From the NCBI GenBank assembly GCA_018340375.1, contig JAFFJZ010000013.1, forward strand, positions 6,860,501 through 6,924,500: a DNA stretch of 64,000 nucleotides. Reading direction: 5' to 3'. This document shows, one piece after another, positions 1-12,008 of this stretch. Under the pieces are notes generated by a model that did not search any database, was not told where the DNA came from, and saw nothing but the letters and a program-made list of their open reading frames with translations. The DNA is from Gonatopus flavifemur. Taxonomy: Eukaryota > Arthropoda > Insecta > Hymenoptera > Dryinidae. A program made the translations under genes and the position numbers. Numbering within the stretch: position 1 is the stretch's first letter; every line of letters begins with the position of its first letter.

Positions 1-723
1 AAGGGAGCGAGAGGAGCGACGGTCGAGAGTTATAGATTGGAGGATAAGGGGAAGGAGTGTTATCTACCGGAAGCAGGGAAAGAAGTAGAGGCAGAAGTGG
101 GGAGTAGCATGAGGAAGGAAGAAGAGGAGGAGGGCGAGCGGAGTAAGATGATGGAAGTGGAGGGAGTGCAGGAAACGGCATTGAGGCAGAGGAAGAGGAA
201 TGAGGAAGACGGAAGAGGCGGCGAGAAAGAACGTCAGCGAAAGACGGATCGAGTGGTGGAGAAAAACGAAGAAGAGGGAGACGGGCAGAGAGGAGGAAAG
301 AAGACAAAGCCGGAGGAAGAAGGAAGAATCGTGGAAGAGGAGGACTGGAAGGAGGAGAAGAGGAAATTGATGAAGCCAGAAGAAGAATGGGTAGAAAGGG
401 ATAGGCAGTGGAGAAGGAAAAATATTATCGTGAGAGGGTGGGGGGCAAAGGAGATTAGGGATAACGGGAGATTGATTGAAATCTCAGAGGAAAGGATGGG
501 AGTAAAGATCGAGGCGAGGGAGGTGGGAAGGATTGGAGCAGAAGGAAAAGATAGGTGGATAAGGATAGAGGACGGAGGGGTGTTAGAAAAGATATGGGAT
601 AGAAGAAAGGACATTTTGAAGAGATGGGGAGTTTTTATTGATAGGGATTCAACGGTGGAGGAAAGGATGAAAAGGAAGATGGGGAAAGGGGAAGGAGGGT
701 ACACAGGAGAAGGAAAAGGCTGA
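1..723 (+). pseudogene. LINE (non-LTR retrotransposon) ORF1 fragment
   Basis: The frame is open from the left edge of the window to the stop at 721-723, so the 5' end lies outside. The protein has about 110 residues of Glu/Arg/Lys-rich, probably coiled-coil sequence. A conserved-looking block follows from about residue 125: RKNIIVRGWG, then a V..IG segment, then RRKDILKRWGVFIDRD and VEERMKRKM. That order resembles ORF1 proteins of insect non-LTR elements, which act as RNA-binding chaperones of the retrotransposition complex. The RKNIIVRG and GVFIDRD motifs are seen directly; the family assignment is from memory of similar insect proteins. The strand is strongly purine-rich, so the opposite-strand ORF is a shadow. 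No endonuclease or reverse transcriptase follows, so the element is internally deleted or 3'-rearranged. Confidence 0.6.
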
Positions 724-1320
724 AGGAAGGAGGAATCGGAGGGAGGAGAGGAAGACGCAGGAAGGAGGAAATGTGGAAGAAAAGTGGTGATTTTTGTTTG
801 GTGAAGAAGTTTTGTTTTTACTTTTTGTGGAAGTATAGGGGGTAAAGTGACAAAGGTGTTTTATTTAAGTAGTGTGGCAATATGAAGAAAAGATTAGGGA
901 TTTTTAAGTTTGAGGAAGATGTAGAAGACGGAGTTAAGGTTATTTCAAGAGTTTTGTGTTTGAGTTTCGTTTTTGTTTCCTTTTCTGTTCTAATCTCTCA
1001 TGAGTCACATGGGACACATGTACGGGTATGATTATAGAAGTCAGTGAATGAATGTGTGAGAGAGATGGTGAGTGAATGAAAGAGCGAGAGGGAAGGAGAG
1101 AGCCGGGGGGGGGGGCGGTAGTTACGATGAGACGAGGATTGAGTAGCGAGGCGGGAAGAAGAGAGATGACAGAGACGGAGAGGGGGCGGGGTAGAATAAG
1201 GGTAGATATAAGGTTTATACAGATGTTGAGGAGAAGAAATGGTCTGTACGGCGCCTTGAAACATTGTAATGAAGGCGCCATGGAAATAAATAAACATTGT
1301 AACGTCCTCGGATAAATGTT
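724..1320 (+). mobile_element. probable 3' tail of the LINE
   Basis: Non-coding, G- and purine-rich DNA continues the composition of ORF1, with a G-run near 1105-1114. It ends in a segment with two AATAAA-like motifs (GAAATAAATAAACATTG, around 1281-1297), after which composition turns abruptly AT-rich. This fits the 3' UTR of the same LINE joined after loss of ORF2, but no poly(A) or target duplication was found. Confidence 0.35.
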
Positions 1321-1430
1321 TTATTCTTTCATATAATATATGTGTATATATATTCATATATACACAGTATCCATATATACAAATATTCATATATTCATTC
1401 AATTTATATCTATATATATTCATTTTAATT
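1321..1430. repeat. AT-rich TATA/ATATTC simple repeat
   Basis: Low-complexity stretch dominated by TATATA, ATATAC and ATATTC words immediately after the LINE tail. Confidence 0.6.
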
Positions 1431-4004
1431 ATAATAAAATTAATATTTTCATCAAAGATTTATCCTTCTTAAAATAAGGAATCTGTTAAATCGAGAAGAA
1501 GAATTCTATGTTATACGTGCGAGAAGTATGCATGATGAAATCATTTTACTCTGTATCGATACTCCGTGAAGAACAGAACAATGGTACGCTGTGTGCACAC
1601 ACGCACGTACGCACACCAATGCGTACCTATACATCTTGGCCCGGAGTGCAACATGACTCTCGAACATAGGTCGACGAAATGGACATAATCATAATAGTGT
1701 AGGTCCATTGACAAATCTTTGACGAGTCACCTCTTTTGATTTCTGTACTCCTAATACTTTCTTCCTGATACGAAGCTATGCTCTCTCATTATTAATGATA
1801 ATTAGCAACAATTCAACATGGTTCTACTTTATAGGAAGATCTTTCCTCCATATTCGATGAAATATTTAATCTTAGATACCTGCATGAAATGAAGACATAG
1901 AATCACCTGTGAGGTAATTATCATGTTGAGTGAGAATTACAAAGATAATCAACGAATGATGAGTAACATATAATTTCTTCTTCCATCGTATAATTCTATC
2001 GCCTCTATCACAATTTCAGAATGACGCATTTCTTCCCGTTGAATCGAATAATCGGATGTTCGATATTGATGATAATAGGAATATCGATATGGAATTTCAC
2101 ATCGTTGGACCCTGATGAATTCAGCAGGATGAAATTATCTCTGAATTGAATAAATTCAGTAGCTATCAACTGACTATCATTGAAAGCATTACTATCAATC
2201 TTATCTATCCGAAATTTCAATTCCAATGAATGATTTTGGGTTGAAGATGTGAGAATCCATATAATAGATTCAGCACTAGGTACTATATAGAATTAATTCA
2301 TGGCTTTCAAGTCAATGAACCCTTTTACTTGTAATTTCATATTTTCATAAGAGAGTTTTTCATCAAATTTCGAATCATTCACTGGATTCTTATATAATTC
2401 ATGAATGTATATGTATATTTCCCTTCATTTAGTTTTCACAAATAGATCCGAATCGAATGATTTCAAGATTGATGAGATGAACTGGATGCATGTTTCATTA
2501 TATGCGTGTATGCTATATTTTTATGTGCAGTTAGATTGGAACGATTTTGAATCCATGCGATTTTGATGTTCGCCCGATTGAATGACATGCATGTTGATAT
2601 TACATAGTGAATTTTTCTTTTATTAATCAATATTATTTCGAATTCGACTAGAAAAGGTAGGATGAGAATGTTTCTGAATCATACATATAAATTTCTTTTG
2701 CGAACTGAATCCCGTACGATTTTTGGTCAGACAGAGGGTCTTTTTTAGAATACTTTTTAATCAATAATAATTTGGCAGTTTTATAATATGTGGTTCATAG
2801 ATCCCACGGACTGGAATTTCTTTATCCGAATCATCATCGCAAGACCAAACTTCCTGTCGATAAGGTAAAGATTTATCATAAACGGAAACCTGAAGAATAT
2901 TCCTCAGGTTCCAACATTGGAGGCTTGATAACCAATGTTATGTTTATGTTACTTATAAACATTACACACTCTCTCATGAATTCGAATTTAGTCATCGATG
3001 CTGTGCGTGAGAACAATACGGAAGAAGGGATGTATGAGTTATCTAACCAATGTTCTTCAAGAACGACCCCACCTATGGTCTCCACGATATAGAAAAAACG
3101 TACAAGAAGATGACGAAGTCGAGAGCACTGACCTTTTGATTCGTCAATGCCTCCCACCACAGGGTGAATTCCAGTCAGTGGGACAATTAGTGGTTTCTAA
3201 TCAGTCAAATGACCCCACTGACCGACCAAAATCGCCATATTAGGGGTAAACCGAGGTTACTTCCTTGGTACAGAGGAAAACCTCGGGCAGATTCTCGCCG
3301 CGACAAAGATAAAACACATCAAACTCATCTTTTCAATCAAACTTTCATTAAATTGCAATTTAGTTTTCAATTTAGTTTCAGTTCAGTTTTAATACAAATT
3401 CAGTGCCAATTTTAATCTTTAAGATTCATCTCTTAGGACTCAAATTAGTGGTGAAGTGTTTGTGGTAAAATAAATCACGATGAAGTTCATTGAACCAGAG
3501 ACAGGAAGACTCTAGGGGCGCACCGATAACACAACAAAAGGTAGAATTAGATCTTATTAACTGTTATATTCCTATTGATGTAAATTCGATGTTTTCTCCA
3601 CAAGTTTCAGTGTAAAATTTCAATTAAGTAAATTTTGTTATTCCAATAACTAATCTTTTATTCCTACACCTTTGATCATTCCCTTCTCTTCCTCCTCTTA
3701 CAGCTTCACGACCGAGCCACTTTTCTCGAAAAGTGGTAAATATTGTCGTTAAGGTTGTATTTGATTTTCGAATACATCCTATGCGACAGTGCAACAACTC
3801 GTGATTCCTTAAAATCCTATCCGAATCCATTTCACGATTTCCTATTCCCAACAAGAAGATACTGGTCCTGTGGGCACAAGTTTTAGCTCCGAATCCAGTT
3901 TCACTTAGGCCTCGCGTTACTCAGAGGCATTCAAGTTAAATTGAAATTTATAAATTGAAACTTAGAAAAATATTCATGCACGTTCGACTCCCGGACGTTA
4001 CAAA
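1431..4004. other. AT-rich unassigned DNA
   Basis: No ORF here has recognisable domain content. Visible items are a near-perfect 24-bp palindrome at 2887-2910, a short inverted repeat AACATTGG...CCAATGTT just after it, and an 8-bp stem (CCGAGGTT/AACCTCGG) around 3248-3288. A B-box-like GTTCGACTCC near 3982 lies just before the CATA microsatellite and could mark the end of a degenerate tRNA-derived SINE, but no clear A box was found. Confidence 0.5.
2887..2910. repeat. 24-bp imperfect palindrome
   Basis: The arms AACCTGA and TCAGGTT flank a GAATATTC core; only one base pair is mismatched. No flanking element was recognised. Confidence 0.7.
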
Positions 4005-4042
4005 CATATACATACATACATACATACATACATACATACACA
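4005..4042. repeat. (CATA)n microsatellite
   Basis: About nine copies of CATA/TACA in tandem. Confidence 0.95.
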
Positions 4043-4770
4043 AGAGGTCCGCTGGAACTCAGAAGCCGAGGCGTTGGAGATCTTCAAGATAATATCATTT
4101 AGAGGGTTTTTGAAAAGGTCTGAAATTCTCCATTAGAAATAATCCACTGCTTTTATTATTATATTATTTTATTATTATAGTCACATGAAAACTGTGGAAA
4201 TTTTTTTTTGCGATCTGCATTTTTTGGCAATATTTTGAAAGCATGCCTGCCCTGTGACCGTATCGTCCAAATGTTGTGGAATTTGGAGCATATCCGATGC
4301 GCGAGGTGTTTATTGTACGGTATGAATTTTAAGCGGATCGGAAGTGGGGGAAAAAATGGTAAGCACTAAGGTCCGAAACAAAATTTGAAAATCTCATAAA
4401 TACTGCTATCATGGGGATATCTTCCTCTCCCACCATCCAATTGTTATGAATTTTTGATCACGGTTCGATGCAGTGTCGACGTCGGTCCAATATCAGTTTC
4501 ACCCTGATCCTTACAAAAAAGTAGGAGAGAAAATATGTTATCGAAGATCTCAATTTCGCGACCAAGCATGTTTTCGCTTCCTTTTATCTTATTGCAATGA
4601 AATTTATATCGCGGTCCAGTTATCGGAAGTCACGGTAATTTTTGGGTAAAAAGTACGTTTGCATGCTAGAGACCGAAACGAGGAAACTTTGTGCCAATCA
4701 ATTGACAAAGTTTTTTCATATACTAATAGGAGAGGAATGTGAAGAAAAACAATTGTAGAATCTAATGACA
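4043..4770. other. unassigned non-coding DNA
   Basis: AT-rich sequence without a convincing ORF, RNA gene or terminal repeat. Confidence 0.5.
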
Positions 4771-5157
4771 ATATATTCATCAAAATCGGAGAAAAATCAC
4801 ATTTCGAAAAAGCTGTACTAAATATAATTCCGACGTTGTCGAACATGTCACAATTTTGAACTACGAAATTCCTCTCAAGTGCAGTTTAGAACTATTTAAA
4901 ATAATACATTTATAAAAATCGAAAACAAAAATCACATTTCAAAAAAGCTCTACTTAATATAATCCTGACGTGGCTGAACACGTAACAATTTCAAACAAAG
5001 AAATTCCCCTTGAGTGGAGTTTAGAACTATTTAAAATAATACATTCATCAAAATCGAAAACAAAAATCACATTCCGGAAAAGCTCTACTAAATATAATCC
5101 CGACGTGGTCGAACACGTAACAATTTGAATCAAAGAAAGTCCCCTTAAGTGGGATAA
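4771..5157. repeat. tandem repeat, three copies of about 134 bp
   Basis: The block beginning ATTCATCAAAATCG, running through AAAAATCACATT, AAAGCTCTACT and CGAACACGTAACAATTT and ending CCCCTTGAGTGG, occurs three times. Matching points lie at about 4776, 4909 and 5044, giving periods of 133 and 135 bp. Copies 2 and 3 are closer to each other than to copy 1. The array lies just downstream of the minus-strand BEN-like gene. Confidence 0.85.
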
Positions 5158-5311
5158 AATAAGCTATAAGATATACTATTATTGTTCTTATGAAATGAGA
5201 AATATCACAACTTCTCATTATCAGACTTTTCAAACTGAAATTTGTGATAAAATAGATATTTTTGAAATCTTAGAAAATATATGAAAAATGTTTATTCACA
5301 AAAAACAACTA

Positions 5312-8300
5312 TTATTGCTCCTCGCTTGAAACCTCCGAATCACTTTCGCACTCATGTTTTTTATCTTTCATCTCTCGTTTACTATTCTCTTCTAATTCTG
5401 GGAGTTCACCTTTGGCTTTCATTTTTGAACGCAAATTGCCGATCTTTCTCGCGATGGCCTCATGTATGACTTTTATTGTTGTCCCGGGATAATATTCTCT
5501 CACAGCAGCTATTGAACATATGAAACAATATTCAGAGGTAATAATTTGAGCAATGTATATCATGTGGCTGAAGTCTAAATCGTTTATTGAAACAAATCAG
5601 TGAACGGACAACGGAATACTCGATTGTTAAAAACTCAAAATCTTGCAGTGCATCCTTCAAACGACGTTTTCAGTTCCTAGCAGTTAATTCGAGAAGAGAA
5701 ACACCGATGACCGATCAGATTTTGTGAGGTTGAATTTTCGTTTCATTTCAGTAAACAATCTGAACTTCAACGATATTGTCATATCGAAAAGAACAGTAAA
5801 AAAAGAGAGTTTTGTCTCATTCAATTCAGCGACTTCCATCATCTCACGTGTGAACTCACTTATGAGAGAGAGACGTTTTTTCATCAAGTGCCCATTTTCT
5901 GAATCCCTCCCCGGTCTTTGGTTTTCCACCTTTGATGTTGCTCACAACTAGAATGTGGATTGGAAAAAGTTGCAACAACATATCACCAGCAAATGCTGAT
6001 GCACTACCTCCCATTGCTGCTTCTTCAGCAGTTTTGTTGACCATGTAAGACGAATCACTATGTATAGGAACTTAAGACATAAATACTCATGACATACAAA
6101 AATATCCAAATATAATGCGTTCCTTTTATACATTTGACTACTCGACTAACCTTCAGTTCTGCACTTTCTGAGGCTACATGTTTTTGAGCTTTTTGCCCAT
6201 GACCAGTGATCACAGCTGGAATGTAAGAGAACAATTATAGATTCTCAAACAACATTCTGATGCCTCAAGGTAGGTGATCGCCTTGTGAATTAGAAAAAAT
6301 TGAATTTTTTTCCATTTCTGAGAGTTCTTATATATAAAGAATATACTGTGAAAATTGCAGATCGAAATGAGTAATATCAACGGAGTTATAGCACCTATAC
6401 CGAAAACTTGAACTAAAACGTTAATGGTTAGTTAAAACTCCCCCAACAGAACTCAAGCATCGTAGGTCAGTTTCAGATTCATTTTAAGTTGACATAAGTT
6501 CAAAAAAGGTTCATACACCGTTCAAATATCCCTCCCCCTAAACTAAGTTCATGGAACGTTCTTGAGAGCTTCGTATTCTCTTAGGGTTCAAACGCGCTTC
6601 TCTCGAAACTACTTTTTTCACATTGCTGACAGATGATCTCCGAAACTACTCGGCCGATTCCAATGTTCTCAGTCTTGTTTTGTTTTGTGAGATGTTCTGT
6701 AGGCCAATTCACCACATTCTGCCCAGAAAAGTTGATTATAACATTTTTTAGCAGATAATAGTGAAAAACAGTGCTACTTTGTCTATATTTCTTTCAAACA
6801 TCCAGCATTGTTTTATTTTTTTTTTCAATTGTGGTGATTTGCCTCGTGAGGGACCTCTCACTTGGACATGACGTGTTTTTTCTTATTTTTCATATGCCCT
6901 AATCCTGGGATAATCTGTCAGCCATGGGGCAGCATTTTTTCAGGCCTGAACTTTGGTACCTCCTGGAGAGTTCCACAAAAAAATTCAATGAAACTCAATT
7001 ATTTTTGCGTTCCATAAGTTCCAAAAAGTTTGATAAAAACCCCATCGTGATATCTTATACAGGACCTGAAAGAGAAATGATTGAAAATGTGGCATTTTAA
7101 GCCTCCCAATGTGGTCACCTCTCTTGAATATCAACCTACTAGAATTTCAGTTGGATGAAGTAAAAATCCATTTCATCCCAATAAATTTTTATTCATTTCA
7201 AATAAAATTCACTTGAATCAAGTAACATTTCAATCAATGCCATAAGATGTCTGGTAGTTTTATATTCAATTATATACCATTTTTCTGGTTTCACTTTATA
7301 AATTCAGAGAAATCAACAAAATACATGTGATAGAAAATGAAATTCCATAATGAACTTACATTCAGCAAGCATCAGCTTCAACCTTTTATTTTCTTCCTCC
7401 AATATTTTTTGAGTTCGGGAATCAGCTTTTCGTTCCATCTAAACAAATTTTCGAAATTCTGGACTTACTCAATTCAAAACCAACGTTCAAATTCCAAATT
7501 ATATGCATTTTTCTCAACTACGGTCAAAAAATCTTATCAGTTCTTATCAAACTGACGAAATTCTGACTCAAATTTGATAGGTTTCAATCGGTTTCAATCG
7601 GAATTCTGTTCATTCAATCGAAATGAATGAGATTTTGTAATCAGGAGGCTGCATAATTGATTTCGAACCTCACATAACCCTATACAGTAGGCATTTGATT
7701 TTTCTTCGTCTGATTCCTCTTCTCAACTGTTAAACAGGAGGAGAATTCGAAAGAAAAATCGGACAGAAGAAATTGAAACACCAACTGTAACAAATAATAA
7801 ATAGATTGTACTGAATTCCGCCTCAAAATTACTTTGAAATTTTGCGGGCATTCATGCCACCTAGCATCAGAAATCAACGTGAAAAAATTCTCTTGTCTAC
7901 CAAAGTGTTATTATTACAAGAGTATCACATGAGTATGGCAATGTGCTGCAATGATCATTCTTGAAACACTGTGTCGTTCTTTAAAGCATGTAGTTTCTCA
8001 TTCGATATAGTATGTAAGACTACCTCATGTAATATAGTATGTATGTATGTATGTATGTATGTACTACTACACTGTATCGTAGTTAATGAACAGAAGTATA
8101 CTCACTTTTTTATCCAGAAGTTTTGCCTTATTGGTAATTTTACTATCGTTCTCATCATTACTGTCATTGGATACAGAATTTGAGTTTTGGTCATCATTGC
8201 TATCGGATTCAGATTGTAATGGTTCTGTGTTTTCCAACTCTCTCAATTTATCTTTCAGGAAAGCTTGATTCTCTAAAAAAAGTGGAAAATTACCATATGA

Positions 8301-10191
8301 CTTTCAATTTTTCTTTTGAAATATACCAAGTATCGCATATGGCACAATACTTGAGAATAAATTCATACAAAGTTCAACCGCCATTCGACGGATTCACAAT
8401 GAATTTTTCAGAATTGTTTTTGAATTATGGAATCCGACTATACATATGACAGTATTGAATTGACCCTGGTTAAAAAAATCTATTGATTCTCACCAAATCT
8501 CAATAATTCTTGTCAAATCCTATTAAGGTTTGTACAATGTTCTGACCAAATCCTATTCAACGTTTTTCAATGAGACTTAATCAGATTAATACGTTTTCTG
8601 CAATGTGATTCTGATTGAATTCTGCCAAATCTGATTGAATCTTGTACAATGTTCTGACCAAATCCTATAAAATTTCACTTGTCCAAATTCCATAGATTCT
8701 TTGGACCAGGGGAGATTAGTTGAAGGTTTAACCTGTTGTAACGGCTCAGAAAATTCATCATTTCGAGATGCACATTGTGAAATAATTCCAGGGATGGGCA
8801 GCCTTAATTACTTTTTGTACCTGAAGTATTTTCTTCTGCCAGGCACTTTTCTATCTCCATGAGATAGAAATTTTGAATGTAAAATTACAAAGTACTTAGA
8901 AAGAAAAAGTACTTCAAGTACAAAAAGTAATTGAGGCTGTCCATCCCTGGGTAATTTTAAGTTGATAAATAACAAAACATCCGAAGATATTTTATAGAAT
9001 TCTGAAAGATTCTTTACGTAATTTGAAGGATTATTTTCAAGATATCTCATCGTAGATATTTACTAGATTTTCCTATCTCAAAGAGCCAACTACGGAACGA
9101 TAAAACAAGTTTCTTTTACAAACTTCATCTCATCTGTCTCATCTTGAAATTTTTGGATGCTGAAAAACTTCTTCTCAAAATCATATGAAACTGAAGCTAG
9201 TAAACGACCCCTAGCGAACCAGTGCAATAATCAACTTGGAATCCTGCGAAACATTCAAGTGTGGTCTACGACGAAATTGATGTAACTGGTTTGCTGAACT
9301 CCATTCGTTAGCTCCAGCTTCATCCAAATCATCGAAATTTGAGGTTTGAAATTTCAAATCCAGATAGATAACGACGGAAAATACCAGCAATTATTTATTT
9401 AAATATTTTCGCTTTGCGAAACAATTGTTTTACCGTGTCTTAGTAGAGTGTTTTGGATCAAGGTTCTAGTGATTGCGTCTCTACGATATGTCTCACATAA
9501 TACTGGAAAAAACCTTTGAGGAAAAAGAAAAAAGAAAAATTTGAAGAATCTCAAAGTGCAGCATCTAGAAGATATCTGCTGGCGTTGAACAAGACATCTT
9601 TTACGATTTTCCGAGGAATTTGTCAAACTGTTCTAAAGGAATTATTTTGATTATCTGAAAAGTAATTTGATTTTTCAGTCCAGTCTTCCAAAAGAAAAGC
9701 CTATTCCCATGGAAGAAATATCTTATTGTTAGAATTTTAGTGTATCGATGAAAGGAATTCCTGTAACTGTTACCATTATATAACTAGTTATTTATTAAAA
9801 CTGTAATTACCATTCATAACATATATGAGAGCATATTTCACGTCTCAATATGATGATAATATAGATAATTCACGAATATCTTGGAGATATCATGTTTTCA
9901 ATTACTGCTAATCAATGATTTTCTGGAATATTCTAGAAGCATTTCTAAAACATGATATACAAATCCAATTTCTAATTCCTGTACAAAATATTTCGATATT
10001 ATTCTCAGTCAATGCGTAGATCTATTAAGAAGAATTTTTCAAGAATGTTATGAATATTTCGAGTATAATGAACTAAGTTTGGGAAACTTACCATGTACAA
10101 ACAGCACGTCAGTCATACGCAACCCATCCACTATATTCAGGAAGTCTCCCCACACGCCATTCAACGACTTCTGTTTCCCGGTCTTCAGCAT
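5312..10191 (-). CDS. multi-exon gene, probable BEN-domain protein
   Basis: Exons on the minus strand were assembled from splice signals and phase. Exon 1 is 10191-10092 (ATG start, donor GTAAGT); exon 2 is 8272-8106 (acceptor TTTTTTAG, donor GTGAGT); exon 3 is 7438-7360 (donor GTAAGT); exon 4 is 6215-6151 (donor GTTAGT). Exon 5 is about 6070 or 6057 to 5860 (donor GTGAGT), and terminal exon 6 is 5567-5312. Phases agree for exons 1-4 and 5-6; the 4-5 junction does not unless a weaker donor/acceptor pair is used. The product is roughly 290 residues: a start region with GVWGDFLNIVDGLRM, an Asp/Ser/Asn-rich stretch, a Lys/Glu coiled coil (exon 3), and then exons 5-6 with DMLLQLF, GGKPKTGEGFRKWALDEK and AAVREYYPGTTIKVIHEAI. 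The last segments resemble a BEN domain (DNA- or chromatin-binding, nuclear, usually a repressor). An internal acceptor in exon 6 near AAVREYY is a plausible alternative. Domain identity is inferred, not searched. Confidence 0.6.
8037..8063. repeat. (GTAT)n microsatellite
   Basis: Nearly seven tandem GTAT units, in the intron between exons 2 and 3 of the BEN-like gene. Confidence 0.95.
8464..8711. mobile_element. MITE with CCCTGG termini
   Basis: Terminal inverted repeats begin CCCTGGTTAAAAAAATCTAT on the left and, reverse-complemented, CCCTGGTCCAAAGAATCTAT on the right. The interior has repeated TTCTGACCAAATCCTAT words. It is non-coding, lies in the first intron of the BEN-like gene, and no clear target duplication was seen. 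Confidence 0.65.
8789..8949. mobile_element. hAT-type MITE
   Basis: 161 bp with long inverted termini CAGGGATGGGCAGCCT and AGGCTGTCCATCCCTG. The flanks AATAATTC and GGTAATTT match at five of eight bases, a plausible decayed 8-bp hAT duplication. It lies in the first intron of the BEN-like gene. Confidence 0.75.
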
Positions 10192-10351
10192 TTGTGATTT
10201 TCCACTTTTCGAAATCAAACTGTTTCACCCAGCTCAAGTCAGGGACGATGCTTGATTTTCCATCATCTGTCCCTCCTTTCCATCGCACAAGGGCTTTCAG
10301 TTTGTCTGTTTGTTTATCGCCGTGTGATTTTACATTTTTCCCCCTTTCTTT
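10109..10351 (-). pseudogene. overlapping open frame resembling the N-terminal domain of BEND5-like proteins
   Basis: A minus-strand frame, different from exon 1 of the BEN-like gene, is open between a TGA at 10354-10352 and a TGA at 10111-10109. It reads ALVRWKGGTDDG, then IVPDLSWVKQFDFEKW, then TEVVEWRVGRLPEYSGW. The VRW...VP.SWV..F pattern is like the N-terminal module of BEND5-type proteins as I remember them. There is no ATG in the open stretch. Either the annotated ATG of the gene is too far downstream and a frameshift separates this module from exon 1, or an unrecognised intron or alternative exon joins them. Confidence 0.4.
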
Positions 10352-11351
10352 TCAGAAGGTTCTTTTTCCGTTTTTCTGGTCAACATTTCGATCAACTGAA
10401 CACACACAATTAAAAATAAAATATTCCTAAATAACTTGGTCAATGTTCTCTATTATTATCGAATGAACAATCAGTAAGAGATTAAATTAGATCAATCATT
10501 CACGTTTGGTAATCTGCGGTAATCCATGTAACGCTTGTGCAGCACGGAGGTATACAGACGCAAAGAACACTGGTTGGCTGTTGCGGGAAGATGGCGTATT
10601 CCTAAGGTGATGCCAGCACCGCTAGCACGCTCACTCGTGTTGCGAATTCGTCAACTAACATACGTAAGCGCTTTTGTCGGTGAACCGCTCATCGATCAAA
10701 GCCCTTACATGTGTTGGTGCGTAATGCTACACTGCAGTCACTGTGATATGATCAGCGATGCCAGCATTTGGTCGACCGAGTCGATTTACCCTCCCCATCT
10801 GACCATTTCTCGTCCCCACCATTCCAGCCGGGAGTACGGACACATTGAAACCCGTATTCATGTGATTCGGAACCGGTCGGTTCACTTCGAGTCAGCTCGG
10901 ACAATCGAGAGAGAACCAACTATCCGTCGGTCTTTGTCTTCTCAATATGTTTTACGATCGGCTAACTCCGTGCAAGATCGGAAAAAATTTAAAGCCCACG
11001 CGGTCGACTTACCGAAAAGTTTCACCGCTTTTTCTTTTCCAAGCGACAATTTTATTGTAATCAGTATCGAACTGACTTACCCGGCACCCCGGGCAATTCT
11101 CGGCCGGGGCCCTTCGATATTTTTTTCGTTTTTTTTTCAAATCAAGAGCCAGTTCAATACTGATTATTAAATTATCACGATGAAATATAAATTTGATGCA
11201 TAGCATCATTCAATTGAATTAAAATCGAATATGAGTAAATAATTTTTCAATTATTATTTATTTTTCATAGATTTTATAAGATTATTGGTTATTCTTATGA
11301 CTGATTATGAAGCTTTCAAGAACTCCTATATGTATTGTATAAAAATTTTCT
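10352..11351. other. GC-richer segment with a 211-codon ORF of unknown nature
   Basis: Plus-strand ORF 10535-11170 (TTG start) encodes a basic protein without any domain I recognise; it ends in Phe-rich sequence made by a T-run. Composition is clearly more GC- and CpG-rich than the flanks, with a GGCACCCCGGGCAATTCTC segment near 11082. It lies just upstream of the minus-strand BEN-like gene, so a CpG-rich promoter or first non-coding exon is at least as likely as a coding gene. A degenerate element end is another option. Confidence 0.3.
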
Positions 11352-11754
11352 AATAGTTGCGTATTTCTAATCATTATTTTAAATCTTGATGATTTTTCAA
11401 TGAATTTCATTAGAATTGTCAATCAATCGATGGTTGAAAAATTCTAAGATAGTTTGGGGATCTATGATAAATGTCCTGCGGTGAATTCCATAATTTTCCC
11501 TGATAAATTAATTTTCAGAGATCACTATGATATTCCAGTAATGAGGATAATCAAATCAACATCGATTATCAGATGTTGATCAACATCAAAATAATAAGAC
11601 TGAATATTCAATTGATTGAGTGCAAATTATTTTCAATGGACTGAATAATTAGATTTGAGCATTCAAATAGATATTTCATCATTTCACGCATTATCAGTCT
11701 CTTTCCTTCGCTGCATTACTTCATAGACGTGATATGTGGATCGAAATATTACAA

Positions 11755-11841
11755 GACCCCATAGCCTAGCGGCAAAAGACATGTTTCTTGCGGAAGAACT
11801 GTCGGGTTCGATTCTGTGTGGAGACATTTCATTTTTTTTTT
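11755..11841 (+). ncRNA. tRNA-like Pol III unit, left arm of A
   Basis: An A-box match TAGCCTAGCGG (11762-11772), a B-box match GGTTCGATTC (11805-11814) and a T10 terminator (11832-11841) form a complete Pol III layout of about 80 nt. The anticodon-like loop TTGCGGA would give GCG (Arg-type). The acceptor and T stems pair poorly, so this is a tRNA-derived promoter or pseudogene rather than a working tRNA. Confidence 0.55.
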
Positions 11842-12008
11842 GTCATCTCTCTGGTGAATAATTAAATTTCACATCCGATTATTATTTTTTATGTCATTAC
11901 ATCGTCATGTTATCAATAATCCTGATCTTTCGGAATGCACTTGCGGATTCGACCAAGTACAGGTCCGAGTCGATTGGAAATTTCCCAAATATTCGTGTCC
12001 ATGAGATA

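Noticed and set aside
234..704. 156-codon minus-strand ORF opposite the LINE ORF1
   Set aside because: Ser/Pro/Leu-rich complement of a Glu/Arg-rich gene; a shadow.
11755..11841. Working tRNA-Arg gene
   Set aside because: Acceptor and T stems do not pair adequately.
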